Shown: positions 26,612 through 35,847, counted from the first letter of the stretch. The stretch: DNA of 64,000 nt from an uncultured Leifsonia sp. (GCF_945957465.1 NZ_CAMFLC010000012.1:1-64000), one strand, 5' to 3'. Notes: generated by a model not told the origin, from the letters alone. Numbers and translations are program-made.

Positions 26612-28105
26612 ATGCCGCTCTCGCCAGTGAGGTTCCGTCTCCTCGTCATCTCCCTCCTCGTCGTGTCGTTCCTCGGGGCGCTCGACAACACCGTCGTGAG
26701 CACCGCGATCGCCACGGTCGCCGGGCAGCTCGGGGCGCTCGAGCACATGAGCTGGATCGTCGTCGGCTACACGCTGGCGAGCACGGTCCTCCTGCCCGTG
26801 CTCGGCAAGCTCGGCGACCGGATCGGGCCCCGCGCGGTGTTCATCGCCTCGGTCGCCGTCTTCATCGTGTCGTCGGTCGCCTGCGGCTTCGCCAACGGGA
26901 TCGTCTGGCTGATCGTCGCCCGGGTGGTGCAGGGGATGAGCTCGGCCGGCCTGCAGCTGATGTCGCAGACCATCATCGCCGAGACGACGACGCCGCGGCA
27001 GCGACCGAAGTACCTCGCGATCATCGGCGCCGCCTTCCCGGTGGCGATCCTCATCGGGCCGGTCCTCGGCGGCGTCATCACCGACTACTGGGGCTGGCCG
27101 TGGGTGTTCTGGATCAACGCCCCGGTCGGTATCGTCGCGCTGGCGCTCGCGCTCGTGGCCGTGCCGCACATCGAGCCGGGCCGTGCCGGGAGGTTCGATG
27201 TCGCGGGAGCCGTCACGCTCACCATCGGGCTGGTCGCGCTCGTGCTCGCCGTGACCGGGGTCGGCGACGGGTCGCAGGCGGCCGGGACCGCGACCGAGTT
27301 CGTGATCGCCGCCGTCGCACTGGCCGCCTTCTTCGTCGTCGAGACCCGGGCCGCCGAGCCGCTGGTCCGGCTCGGCCACTTCCGCGACCGGACCGTGGCG
27401 ACCGGCACCCTGATCTCGGCCATCGTCGGCATCGGGCTGTTCTCGATCACCGCCTATCTGCCCACCTACTTCCAGATGGCGTACCGGACGACGGCGACCG
27501 TCTCGGGCCTCGTGCCGATCGCGACGGTGTTCGGGATGCTGGTCAGCAACCTCCTGACCGGCTGGCTCGTCAGCCGCACCGGGCACTACCGCCTCTATCC
27601 GCTCATCGGCACGGCCCTCGGGGCCGCAGGCCTCGGAGCGATGGCCCTGCTCCCGGCCGGATCTCCGCTCTGGGCGCCGACCGTGGCGATGGCGGTCGTC
27701 GGCCTCGGGACGGGAGCGTTCATGAGCCTCATCGTCGCCGTCGTGCAGAGCGCCGTCCCGCGCAGCGAGACGGGCACGATCACCGCGACCACGAACCTCG
27801 TGCGCCAGGTCGGGGCCACGGTCGGCACGGCGCTGATCGGCGGGATCATCGGCACGAGCGTCATCGCGCTCCTCCCGCCCGGCCTGGACGCCGCGACCCT
27901 CACGCCGGCGGTGGTGCACGCCCAGGATGCGGCGGCGCAGCAGCAGATCGCGCAGGCCTACCACGCCGTCTTCGTGCCGCTCTTCATCGCGCTCGCCGTG
28001 ACCTACCTCGTCGGCGTCGCGGCGTCCCTCCTGCTCCCGAACAGCAGGCTGTCCGACGACCGGGCTCCGGCCCCCGACGCCGCCCCCGCGTCCCTCACCA
28101 CCTGA
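26612..28105 (+). CDS. MFS transporter, DHA2/EmrB-QacA type
   Basis: 497 aa, fourteen hydrophobic segments. TM1 motif FLGALDNTVVSTAIATVAGQ, TM2 with WIVVGYTLASTVLLPVLGKL and the following DRIGPRAVF (motif A), TM4 RVVQGMSSAGLQLMSQ, TM5 PVLGGVITDYWGWPWVFWINAPVG. First gene of the run that continues with a CarA-like oxidase 25 bp downstream, so it may move glycosides or aglycones rather than drugs. No good Shine-Dalgarno before the ATG. Ends in an acidic/Pro-Ala tail. Confidence 0.9.
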   Translation: MPLSPVRFRLLVISLLVVSFLGALDNTVVSTAIATVAGQLGALEHMSWIVVGYTLASTVLLPVLGKLGDRIGPRAVFIASVAVFIVSSVACGFANGIVWLIVARVVQGMSSAGLQLMSQTIIAETTTPRQRPKYLAIIGAAFPVAILIGPVLGGVITDYWGWPWVFWINAPVGIVALALALVAVPHIEPGRAGRFDVAGAVTLTIGLVALVLAVTGVGDGSQAAGTATEFVIAAVALAAFFVVETRAAEPLVRLGHFRDRTVATGTLISAIVGIGLFSITAYLPTYFQMAYRTTATVSGLVPIATVFGMLVSNLLTGWLVSRTGHYRLYPLIGTALGAAGLGAMALLPAGSPLWAPTVAMAVVGLGTGAFMSLIVAVVQSAVPRSETGTITATTNLVRQVGATVGTALIGGIIGTSVIALLPPGLDAATLTPAVVHAQDAAAQQQIAQAYHAVFVPLFIALAVTYLVGVAASLLLPNSRLSDDRAPAPDAAPASLTT

Positions 28106-28130
28106 CCACCGCACCGCACAGGAGACCACC

Positions 28131-29735
28131 ATGACCACCCCACCGGAGACGACCGTCGCCGTCGTCGGAAGCGGCCCGATCGGAGCCGCCTACTCCCGGT
28201 TGCTGCTCGAGGCGCTGCCCGGCGCGCACGTCATCATGTTCGAGGCGGGTCCGCAGCTGACCGCGGTCGCCGGCGAGAACGTGCGCAACATCCCGGACCC
28301 GGAGGAGAAGGAGCGGGCTCGCGAGCGGTCGCAGGGGCCGCAGGCCGGCGCCTTCCGCGAGTCGCTGGGCATCCCGTCCTCCGTCGTCGCGGAGGGGATG
28401 TTCACCGCGCGCGGCGGGACGCACCTGCTCGACTTCGGCGGCCCGGGTTCGGCGCACGCGGAGAGCTTCCCGGCGGCCGCCGCCTCGACGAACGTCGGCG
28501 GGATGGGGGCGCACTGGACGGGCGCGACGCCCAGCCCGGCGTTCAGCGAGCGCATCCCGTTCATCCCCGACGGGGAGAGGGACGACCTGCTGGCCGAGGC
28601 CGTCCGGCTGCTGCACGTGCAGACCGCCGCGTTCGCCGATTCGGCGATCGGCGAGGCGATCCGGTCGCTGCTGGCGGAGGAGTTCGCCGGCGAGCTGCCC
28701 GAGGGCTACGGACCGAGCACACTGCCCGTCGCGGGAGACCCGCAACCCGACGGCACGATGCGGTGGGCGGGCACCAACACGGTCCTCGGCCCGCTGCTCG
28801 ACCCTGCGAGCCCTCTCGCCGAGCGGTTCGAGCTGCGCGACCTCTCGCTGGTGCGCCGCATCGAGCACACCGACGGCCGCGCGACCGGTGTCACCGTCGA
28901 GGACCTGCGCAGCCACGAAATCCACGCCGTGGATGCGGACCTCGTCGTCGTCGCGGCCGACGCCTTCCGCTCCCCGCAGCTGCTCTGGGCGTCGGGCATC
29001 CGCCCGCGGGCGCTCGGGCACTACCTGACCGAGCATCCCGTCGTGATCTCCACCGTGGCCCTCGATGGCGAGAGGATGGGCCGCTTCGCGACCGAGGACG
29101 ACCTCGCGCGGGAGCACGCCCGTCGTGCGGTCAATCCGGCCGACCCGGTGGCAGCGGTGAACCGCATCCCCTTCTCGGAGCCGGGCCACCCGTTCTCGCT
29201 GCAGGTGATGTACGTCGAGAACCCGCCGTTCCCGCTCGACCCGAAGCACCCGGCGGCGGGCAACCGCTGGGGCTACGTGAACATGGGCTACGGGATGCGC
29301 AAGCGTCCCCGCTTCGAGGACGCCGTGACTTTCGACGACGACGAGCCCGACTACCGCGGCCTCCCGAACATGACGATCACGTACGAGCTCACCGAGGCGG
29401 AGCGGGCGGAGATCGCCGAGGCGACTCAGCGGCTGCGCCGCGCCGGGAACGCGCTCGGCACGTTCGTCGCCGAGCCGCGGCTGCTGCCGAACGGCTCCAG
29501 CCTCCACTTCCAGGGCACGATGCGCCTGGGCGAGGAGGACGACGGCACCTCGGTCGCCGACCCGTATTCGCGGGTCTGGGGCTACGAGAACCTCGTCGTC
29601 GGCGGCAACGCGCTGATCCCGACCGCCACCGCCATGAACCCCACCCTGATGAGCGTCGCGATCGCCGTCCGCGGAGCCCGTGAGGCCGTCCGCCGGCTGA
29701 CCGCGGCCGCCGAGACGGCGCAGATCGCGCACTGA
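28131..29735 (+). CDS. GMC-type FAD oxidoreductase, CarA-like (C-glycoside 3-oxidase candidate)
   Basis: 534 aa. Dinucleotide fold VAVVGSGPIGAAYSRLLLEA at about residues 7-26, conserved STNVGGMGAHWTGATP near 121-136, second FAD strand ADLVVVAADAFRSPQLLWASGI, and catalytic end LHFQGTMRMGE (His459) with TAMNPTLMSVAIAVRGA (Asn503). This His/Asn pair is the pyranose-oxidase/GMC arrangement. CarA enzymes of Microbacterium and Arthrobacter oxidise C3 of C-glycosides with FAD. The gene is directly followed by a deglycosidase beta-subunit homologue and two TIM barrels, as in car loci. A paralogue is at 46641. Substrate inferred. Confidence 0.85.
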   Translation: MTTPPETTVAVVGSGPIGAAYSRLLLEALPGAHVIMFEAGPQLTAVAGENVRNIPDPEEKERARERSQGPQAGAFRESLGIPSSVVAEGMFTARGGTHLLDFGGPGSAHAESFPAAAASTNVGGMGAHWTGATPSPAFSERIPFIPDGERDDLLAEAVRLLHVQTAAFADSAIGEAIRSLLAEEFAGELPEGYGPSTLPVAGDPQPDGTMRWAGTNTVLGPLLDPASPLAERFELRDLSLVRRIEHTDGRATGVTVEDLRSHEIHAVDADLVVVAADAFRSPQLLWASGIRPRALGHYLTEHPVVISTVALDGERMGRFATEDDLAREHARRAVNPADPVAAVNRIPFSEPGHPFSLQVMYVENPPFPLDPKHPAAGNRWGYVNMGYGMRKRPRFEDAVTFDDDEPDYRGLPNMTITYELTEAERAEIAEATQRLRRAGNALGTFVAEPRLLPNGSSLHFQGTMRLGEEDDGTSVADPYSRVWGYENLVVGGNALIPTATAMNPTLMSVAIAVRGAREAVRRLTAAAETAQIAH

Positions 29736-29763
29736 GCACCCCACGAGACCTGAGGAGGATCGA

Positions 29764-30165
29764 ATGCTCGAAGAACAGTTGATACAGACGGCGGGCTTCC
29801 GCAATGTCGGACCGGAGGGCGCCCGTACGGGCTTCCAGCTCCGTGTGCGCAGCCCGTACTACCGGGGCCTGTGGGCCGACCTGATCGAGAAGCCCACGGT
29901 GACCGTCGACGGCGAGCGCTTCGACGGCGAGACGATCCGGTGGACGCTGCCCGCCGGCGAGTTCTCGTTCGGCGAGCTGCAGGAGTCGACCGACGCGCGC
30001 TGGCCGCTCGGGCACGCCGCCACGCTGACGGTGCCCCGCGAGGGCGGGCTCGCCCGCGGCATCCACGACGTCACGCTCGAGCTGCGGCTCCGCATGTCGT
30101 ACATCCCGGAGGAGCTCCAGCCGTCGATCTGGACCGCGTCGCGGAAGTCGGTGATCGTCAAGTGA
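29764..30165 (+). CDS. C-glycoside deglycosidase beta-subunit-like protein (CarB-like, CGDB/DUF6379)
   Basis: 133 aa beta-rich protein with RVRSPYYRGLWADLIEKPTV, the family pattern PWYRSLW-x-x-x-V of this window's other copies, then TVDGERFDGETIRWTLPAGE and LRMSYIPEELQPS. Known CarB/DgpC-type subunits are about this length and form a heteromer with a metal-dependent TIM barrel that cleaves the C-C bond of 3-oxo-C-glycosides. It overlaps the TIM-barrel gene by GTGA (beta then alpha), so a stoichiometric complex is likely. The most divergent of the five copies here. Confidence 0.8.
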   Translation: MLEEQLIQTAGFRNVGPEGARTGFQLRVRSPYYRGLWADLIEKPTVTVDGERFDGETIRWTLPAGEFSFGELQESTDARWPLGHAATLTVPREGGLARGIHDVTLELRLRMSYIPEELQPSIWTASRKSVIVK

Positions 30166-31091
30166 CCACGGAAAGAACTGTGTCGACCGACGACCTGCCC
30201 TTCGGCCTCGGCGTCTCGCTGTACTCGTACACCGACGACATCGGCGTCACCATGACCGTCGAGGAGTGCATCGAGGATGTCGCCGACCTCGGCGCCTCCG
30301 GCATCGAGATCCTGGGCGAGGGCCACATCCAGGACTACCCGAACCCGTCCACGGAATGGATCGACGCGTGGCACGCGCGCACCGAGCGGCTGGGCCTCAC
30401 GCCCACGCTGTACGGCTCGTGGATCGACACCCGCCGCTTCCCGGGCCGGGACATGACAGCGGCCGAGGGCGCCGCGCAGCTGGAGCTCGATCTGCGCCTG
30501 GCCTCCCGCCTCGGCTTCTCGTTCGTCCGGCCCAAGATCGGCGTCATATCGGAGGACCTGCGCGTCGACCCGATCTGGCAGGAGGCCGTGGAGCGCAACC
30601 TGCAGCTCGCCGCCGACCTCGACATCGTGATCTGCCCGGAGATCCACTGGCCGACGGTGATCAAGTCGCCGGTGGTCGAGGAGTACATCGCCTTCAAGGA
30701 GCGCACCGGCTCTGACCATTTCGGGCTGCTCATCGACACCGGCGTCTTCGAGCTGTCGTCGTACCCCAGACGCGGCGGCAGCGCGTCCTTCCGGATGGGC
30801 GACGGGACGGCCCGGCCGCCGGTGGTGCCGTTCGTGCCGGTGTCGGACCTGGCGGACGTGATGGAGCACACCGTCTACTTCCAGGCGAAGTTCTACGAGG
30901 TGGACGACGAGCTCATCGACCACTACATTCCCTGGCGCGACATCATCGACGTGGTCGTCGACTCCGGCTACAGCGGCTGGCTGTCGAGCGAGTACGAGGG
31001 CCACCACGAGCCGTACCGCGCGCCCGACCAGCTGCGCCGCCAGCACGCCCTCATCCGCAGCATCGCGGCCGAACGCGCCGGGAGGAGCTGA
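30162..31091 (+). CDS. TIM-barrel, C-glycoside deglycosidase alpha-subunit-like (CarC-like)
   Basis: 309 aa from the GTG overlapping the beta-subunit stop (another in-frame GTG lies at 30180). Xylose-isomerase-like barrel: FGLGVSLYSYTDDIG, CPEIHWPTV (Glu160), LLIDTGVFELSS (Asp192), VYFQAKFYEVDDE (Gln241) and SSEYEGHHEPYR (Glu277). The third position is His in the fused and other copies (HVHAKF); Gln here may alter metal choice. Conserved C-terminal SSEYEGHH and ALIRSIAAE are shared with the other alpha-like copies. Predicted partner of the preceding small protein. Confidence 0.82.
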   Translation: MTTERTVSTDDLPFGLGVSLYSYTDDIGVTMTVEECIEDVADLGASGIEILGEGHIQDYPNPSTEWIDAWHARTERLGLTPTLYGSWIDTRRFPGRDMTAAEGAAQLELDLRLASRLGFSFVRPKIGVISEDLRVDPIWQEAVERNLQLAADLDIVICPEIHWPTVIKSPVVEEYIAFKERTGSDHFGLLIDTGVFELSSYPRRGGSASFRMGDGTARPPVVPFVPVSDLADVMEHTVYFQAKFYEVDDELIDHYIPWRDIIDVVVDSGYSGWLSSEYEGHHEPYRAPDQLRRQHALIRSIAAERAGRS

Positions 31092-31093
31092 CC

Positions 31094-32572
31094 ATGCCCA
31101 ACGGACTCATCGACGAGTCGAGCCTGCGCGTCCACCCGGACGGCCTCGCGCTCTCGCTCACCATCCCCTGGTACCGCAGTCTGTGGCTGTCGTCGGTCTC
31201 GACGCTGCGGCTGACCCTCGACGGCGTCGAGGTGCCGGAGGGCGACCTGACGTTCGTGCTGGACGGCGTGCGCTACGCGGTCGCAGACCTCCCGCAGCAG
31301 AGCGACGTGCTCTGGTACCTGCAGTCGCATCCGCTGCTGATCGTCCGCCGCGACCCGGCCGTCGCGCTGGGCGAGACGCACGAGGTCGAGCTGCACGGCG
31401 AGCTCCGGCTGCCGTACATGCAGATCGCGCCGGGAACCGACGGCGGCCCCGGCGTCTACGTGCCGAACGTCGTGCACCAGCGGCTGGTGCTGACCGCGAC
31501 GGATCGTGATGCGGCGCCGCCCGCGCTGGTCGGCGACGTCCCTGCGGTCCCGGCGGCGACCGAGCACGATCCCTTCACGCTCGGCCTCACGCTCTACTCG
31601 GCCAGCGCGGAGTTCCGGGCCGGCTGGTACGACTTCGACAGCCTCCTCGACCGCGTCGCGGAGCTCGGCATCGGCCCGGGCATCGAGATCGTCGCGTCGC
31701 AGATGCTCCCGGCGTATCCGGCGCTCTCCGACGATTTCGTCTCGAAATGGCGGGCCGCCTTCGACCGGCACGGCTTCGACGCCAGCTCGTTCGGCGCCAA
31801 CCTCGACATGGGCAAGCGGCGCGACCGCGACATGACGCCCGATGAGGAGTTCGAGGTCAGCGAGCTGCTGTTCCGGGACGCCAAGACGCTCGGCTTCCCG
31901 CTGGTGCGCATCCAATCGGCGAAGCCCGAGCTGCTGCGGAGGCTGCTGCCCGTCGCCGAAGAGCTCGACTTGAAGCTGGCGTACGAGATCCACGCCCCGA
32001 TGGGACCGAACTCGCCGGAGATCATGAAGGTGCGCGACGTCTACGCCGAGCTCGACTCCCCGCTGCTCGGCTTCGTCGCCGACTTCTCGTCGACGATGCA
32101 CAGCATGTCGCCCACGCTGCTGCGCGCGGTGCGCCGCGCCGGGCTGGACGACGAGGCGGTGCAGCGCCTGCAGGACATCTGGGCGACGGACGCGCCGATG
32201 CGCGCACGTCAGGAGGAGTTCATCCAGTACCTGCGCGGTCGCGACTTCGACCCCGGCCGCCTGGGCGCCTTCGCGCACCTCGCCTTCAACATGCACGGCC
32301 ACGTCGACCCCCGCGAGTGGGCGGACATCATGCCGCAGATCCTGCACGTGCACGCCAAGTTCTACGACATCGACGAGCACGGCCAGGAGCCCGCGATCGA
32401 CTACCCGGAGCTCGTGAGGGTGTTCGTCGAGGGCGGCTACCGCGGCTACTGGTCGAGCGAGTGGGAGGGGCACGCGTTCGCCGAGCTGGGCGAGGTCGAC
32501 CCGCTCCTGCTGGTGCGGAAGCAGCACGACCTCATCCGCAGCTCGATGCGTGCGGTGACGGCCCCGGTCTGA
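31094..32572 (+). CDS. Natural fusion of deglycosidase beta domain and TIM-barrel alpha domain
   Basis: 492 aa. Residues 1-135 are a beta-subunit-like domain ([55 protein letters not shown]). From about 155 a full TIM barrel follows with metal ligands Glu298 (YEIHAPMGPN), Asp330 ([12 protein letters not shown]), His420 (HVHAKFYDIDEHG) and Glu456 (SSEWEGHAF). Known enzymes use two separate chains, so this is a single-chain form. The barrel closely resembles the separate protein at 51695 and the small domain resembles that at 53542. In an operon 2 bp behind the previous TIM barrel. Confidence 0.85.
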   Translation: MPNGLIDESSLRVHPDGLALSLTIPWYRSLWLSSVSTLRLTLDGVEVPEGDLTFVLDGVRYAVADLPQQSDVLWYLQSHPLLIVRRDPAVALGETHEVELHGELRLPYMQIAPGTDGGPGVYVPNVVHQRLVLTATDRDAAPPALVGDVPAVPAATEHDPFTLGLTLYSASAEFRAGWYDFDSLLDRVAELGIGPGIEIVASQMLPAYPALSDDFVSKWRAAFDRHGFDASSFGANLDMGKRRDRDMTPDEEFEVSELLFRDAKTLGFPLVRIQSAKPELLRRLLPVAEELDLKLAYEIHAPMGPNSPEIMKVRDVYAELDSPLLGFVADFSSTMHSMSPTLLRAVRRAGLDDEAVQRLQDIWATDAPMRARQEEFIQYLRGRDFDPGRLGAFAHLAFNMHGHVDPREWADIMPQILHVHAKFYDIDEHGQEPAIDYPELVRVFVEGGYRGYWSSEWEGHAFAELGEVDPLLLVRKQHDLIRSSMRAVTAPV

Positions 32573-32579
32573 GGAGCGG

Positions 32580-33782
32580 ATGAACCAGGAGATTGCGGAC
32601 GTGGTCCGCGGGAGTCTGCGCGGGGCCGTCGACGTCAGGGAGTCCGACAGCGGTCTGACCCCGTTGCGATTGCCGGCGAGGGCGCTCGGTCAGGCCGACT
32701 CGGATTGGATGCGGATCGCCGCGGAGCAGGCCTCCGGTGTGCGGTGCGAATTCGAGACGGCGGCTACCTGGATCGAGCTGACGGTGGAGACGACCGGGCT
32801 GTACCTGCCCTGGCTGCCCGACGACGTGCGGTGGGCGGTGTTCTCCGCGACCATCGACGGCGAGGCCGTGGGCGATGCACGGGTGACGGGCGGAGCGGAG
32901 CTGCATCTCGGCGAGCCCGGCGGAACCCGGTTCGTGGCGGGCGAGCCGGCCGTCGTGCGGTTCGAGCTCGGAGGGACAGGCGAGAAGGAGCGCCGGGTCG
33001 GCGTATGGCTGCCTCAGACCGAGATCGTCGAGATCCGCGACGTGCGCGCCGACTCGCCGCTCCGGCCGGCTGCGCCGAGCGGTCAGCTGCGCTGGTGGCA
33101 TCACGGCAGTTCGATCAGCCACTGCATCGAGGCGGAGACACCTCTCGGCGTGTGGCCGGTCGCTGCGGCGGAACGGCTGGGCATCGAGGTCACCAATCTC
33201 GGCTTCGCCGCGAACGCGCACCTCGATCAATTCACGGCACGGGCGATGCGCGATTCGGGTGCGGACCTGTTCAGCCTGAAAGCCGGCATCAACATCGTGG
33301 GCGCCGACACGATGAAGCGGCGGACGTTCGTCCCCGCCGTCCACGGCTTCCTCGACACGATCCGCGACGGTGCTCCGACGGCCCCGATCCTCGTGATCTC
33401 ACCGATCATCTGCCCGATGCACGAGGACACGCCGGGCCCGACGGTGACCGACCCCGTGACGGGCGAGCGGCGCGGAACGCCGATCGAGACGCCCGACGTG
33501 TTCGACGCGCCGCTCACCCTGCGTTCGGTCCGCGAGATCCTGCGCGACATCGTCCAGACCCGTTCCGCGGAGGATCCGGCCCTCTTCTACCTGGATGGGC
33601 TCGAACTCTTCGGGGAGGCCGATCTCGGCGAGCTGCCCGACGGGCTGCACCCGAGCCCGGCCGGGTACCTGCTGATGGCAGACCGGTTCGCGGGGTCGTC
33701 GGTCGTCTCCGACTGGATCGCCGCCGCCGGGAAGCATGCCGGCCCGGCCGTCGAGGCCGGACAGCCGACGGTCACCGCGTGA
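32580..33782 (+). CDS. SGNH/GDSL-type hydrolase with N-terminal carbohydrate-type beta domain
   Basis: 400 aa. An N-terminal beta-sandwich (residues 1-165) precedes an SGNH hydrolase: block I HHGSSISHC with the nucleophile Ser, block II NLGFAANAHLD, block III-like KAGINIVGAD and the terminal DGLHPSPAGY carrying the Asp-x-x-His pair. Family members deacylate sugars or acyl-glycosides; here it may remove malonyl or acetyl groups from plant glycosides. Starts 7 bp after the fusion gene, with GAGGAGCGG as Shine-Dalgarno. No signal peptide, so cytoplasmic. Confidence 0.85.
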   Translation: MNQEIADVVRGSLRGAVDVRESDSGLTPLRLPARALGQADSDWMRIAAEQASGVRCEFETAATWIELTVETTGLYLPWLPDDVRWAVFSATIDGEAVGDARVTGGAELHLGEPGGTRFVAGEPAVVRFELGGTGEKERRVGVWLPQTEIVEIRDVRADSPLRPAAPSGQLRWWHHGSSISHCIEAETPLGVWPVAAAERLGIEVTNLGFAANAHLDQFTARAMRDSGADLFSLKAGINIVGADTMKRRTFVPAVHGFLDTIRDGAPTAPILVISPIICPMHEDTPGPTVTDPVTGERRGTPIETPDVFDAPLTLRSVREILRDIVQTRSAEDPALFYLDGLELFGEADLGELPDGLHPSPAGYLLMADRFAGSSVVSDWIAAAGKHAGPAVEAGQPTVTA

Positions 33783-33792
33783 GGAGCCGACC

Positions 33793-34707
33793 ATGACCGA
33801 CACCGACTTCGACATCCGCTCCCTCCCGTTCCCCGAGGCCCTGCGGTGGCTGCGGGAGCATGGCGAGCCGCGCGATCCCCGGCCCGACATCGACTCGGCG
33901 GCGCTCATCCGCCGCTTCCCGCGCCTTGCCGGCGTTCGGACCCGCGAGCTCACGATCGACGCTCCGCACGGCCCGCAGCCGGCCCGCGCCTATCGTGACG
34001 AGACCGCGGAGGCATCCGGTCGCGGGCTCGTGTGGGTGCACGGCGGAGCCTTCATCGGCGGCCACCTCGACATGCCCGAGTCGAACTGGGTGGCGCTCGA
34101 GCTGGCCGCGCGGGGGATCCCCGTGCTCGCGGTCGACTACACCAAGTGCCTCGGCGATGTGCACTTTCCCGTTCCCTCGGACGACGTGCTCGCCGCGTGG
34201 CGGTATGCGCGCGCGAACAGCGCCGAGTTGCTGGGCGTGGATCCGGACACGCTGCTGCTCGGCGGCGCGAGTGCGGGAGGCAACCTGAGCGCTGGCGTGG
34301 TGGCGCGGCTGCGGGATGCCGGCGAGACGATGCCCGCCGGGCTCGCGCTCGTGTATCCGGCGCTCGATCCGGACGGCGCCCATCCCGGCGAGACCCCCGA
34401 CCCGGAGTCCCCCTTCGCGCGGCTCTCGCTCAACTTCGCCGGCTCGCCGCAGGCGCTGCACGACCCGCACGCCTTCCCGGGTCTCGGTTCGATCGGCGGC
34501 TTCCCGCCCACGCTCGTGGTCGTCTGCGAGCACGACGGCCTGCGTCCATCGGGGGAGGCCTTCGCCCGGAGGCTCGCGGCTGCGGGCCGCGACAGCACAC
34601 TCCACGTGGAGCCCGACGCCGACCACGGCCACATCAACGAGCCGTCGGATCCCGCCGCCTCGCGCACCCTCGCCGCCATCGCCTCCTGGATTGCCGGCCG
34701 CCGCTGA
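33793..34707 (+). CDS. Alpha/beta hydrolase, hormone-sensitive-lipase-like
   Basis: 304 aa. HGGAF oxyanion motif (VWVHGGAFIGGH), nucleophile elbow GGASAGGN, Asp in CEHDGLRPSGEAF and His in DADHGHINEP give the full triad of HSL-type carboxylesterases. The ATG at 33793 has GAGGAGCC ahead and follows the SGNH gene by 10 bp; a longer ORF from 33736 overlaps that gene. Likely an esterase for acylated glycosides or for a downstream lactone. Last gene before a strong symmetric hairpin (repeat copy C). Confidence 0.88.
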   Translation: MTDTDFDIRSLPFPEALRWLREHGEPRDPRPDIDSAALIRRFPRLAGVRTRELTIDAPHGPQPARAYRDETAEASGRGLVWVHGGAFIGGHLDMPESNWVALELAARGIPVLAVDYTKCLGDVHFPVPSDDVLAAWRYARANSAELLGVDPDTLLLGGASAGGNLSAGVVARLRDAGETMPAGLALVYPALDPDGAHPGETPDPESPFARLSLNFAGSPQALHDPHAFPGLGSIGGFPPTLVVVCEHDGLRPSGEAFARRLAAAGRDSTLHVEPDADHGHINEPSDPAASRTLAAIASWIAGRR

Positions 34708-34721
34708 CCTCCGCACGTGAT

Positions 34722-34818
34722 TCCCCGGCCGAAGGGCGCATAGAGGCCCCTAAAACGCCGTTTTAGGGGCCTCTACGCGCCCCTCGGCGGCCCCTCGGCG
34801 GCCCCTCGGGCGCGCGGG
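34722..34818. repeat. Modular intergenic palindrome element, copy C (bidirectional terminator)
   Basis: The most perfect core: TAGAGGCCCCTAAAACG (34741-34757), one base, then its exact complement (34759-34775), extended by GGGCGCA/CGCGCCC. Three 11-bp tail units of CCCCTCGGnGG form follow. It separates the convergent hydrolase and LysR genes and could end transcription both ways. Confidence 0.88.
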
Positions 34819-34828
34819 AGGCCGCGGC

Positions 34829-35764
34829 TCAGCCGCGGACGCCGGCGGCGACGATCCGGCCCGCCTCCTCGAAGAGCCCGCGCATCCAGGTGTGCTCGGG
34901 GTCGTGGGTGTGCACGGGATGCCACCACAGGGCGTTGGTGATCGGCGTCGGCTCGAACGGCAGGCGGACGACCCGCACGGCGGCTGCCTGCTGGGCCAGC
35001 GGCAGCAGCGCCTTGTGGATGATGGCGATGCGGCCGGTGCCGGCGATGAAGTGGGGGATGGCGAGGAAGCTCTCGACCACGACCTCCACGTTCGGCTCGA
35101 TGCCCAGCTGCTGCACCTGGCGCTCCGCCGAGGTGAAGGCGGACCGCGACTGGTAGTTCATGACCCACGGCAGCGTGGACAGCTCCTCGCGCGAGACCGA
35201 GTCGCCGACCTGTTCGTTCGTATCGGCGACGATCGCCGCCCACTCGTCCTGCCAGAGGTCGACGAAGGGCAGCTCGGTCAGGAAGCCGTGCGGGATCACC
35301 ATGCCGTCCACCGAGCGCAGCCGGTTCGACGCGTCCTCGACCACGGTCGGATTGTGCAGCATGAACCGGAAGTGGACGCCGGGCGCCTGTGCAGCGGCGA
35401 GTTCGGACACCACGCGCCCGATGGTCGTGAAGCCGTAGTCGGATCCGAAGATCGAGAACTGGCGCACGGACTCGGACGGGTCCCAGGCGGCCTGGCTCTC
35501 GAACACCCGCCGCGCGGCCTCCAGCGCGATCGTCGTGTGATCGGCGAGCCGCAGGGCGAGCGGGGTCAATTCGTAGGTGTTGCCGCGGCGGGCGAGGATC
35601 GGGTCGTCGAAGTGGATGCGGAGGCGCGAGAGCGACGCGCTCAGGGCCGGCTGGCTCAGCCGGAGCCGCTCGGCGGCACGCGTGACGCTGCGCTCGGTGA
35701 GCAGAGCGTCGAGCGCGATCAACAGGTTGAGATCGAGCCGCGACATCAGCGGATAGTCGGTCAC
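34829..35764 (-). CDS. LysR-family transcriptional regulator of the sugar-importer operon
   Basis: 311 aa. HTH LLIALDALLTERSVTRAAER followed by LSQPALSASLSRLRIHFDDP (about residues 12-52), then the LysR effector domain (RQFSIFGSDYGFTTIGRVVS to WWHPVHTHDPEHTWMRGLFE). The GTG at 35764 opens the ORF (an ATG six codons inside is possible). Paralogue of the LysR gene at 18428. Divergent from the ABC sugar importer operon, with an inverted repeat of LysR-box type 65 bp upstream of its start. Likely activates the importer and glycoside hydrolases. Confidence 0.9.
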   Translation of the reverse strand: MTDYPLMSRLDLNLLIALDALLTERSVTRAAERLRLSQPALSASLSRLRIHFDDPILARRGNTYELTPLALRLADHTTIALEAARRVFESQAAWDPSESVRQFSIFGSDYGFTTIGRVVSELAAAQAPGVHFRFMLHNPTVVEDASNRLRSVDGMVIPHGFLTELPFVDLWQDEWAAIVADTNEQVGDSVSREELSTLPWVMNYQSRSAFTSAERQVQQLGIEPNVEVVVESFLAIPHFIAGTGRIAIIHKALLPLAQQAAAVRVVRLPFEPTPITNALWWHPVHTHDPEHTWMRGLFEEAGRIVAAGVRG

Positions 35765-35828
35765 GACGGTGTGATCCTTTCCTCCTCGGTCCGGGCGATC
35801 TCACTATAACGACCCGGGTATCCATCGA

Positions 35829-35847
35829 GCTTATGTCTGGGATAAGC
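35829..35847. promoter_or_regulatory. LysR-type box in the importer promoter
   Basis: GCTTATGTCTGGGATAAGC has perfect 6-bp arms around 7 bases and contains a T-N11-A core, the form of a LysR-regulator binding site. A second dyad, AAGCAGA (35845-35851) with TCTGCTT (35865-35871), overlaps its right side, as activation sites often do. They lie between the LysR start (35764) and the binding-protein gene (35957). Confidence 0.7.
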
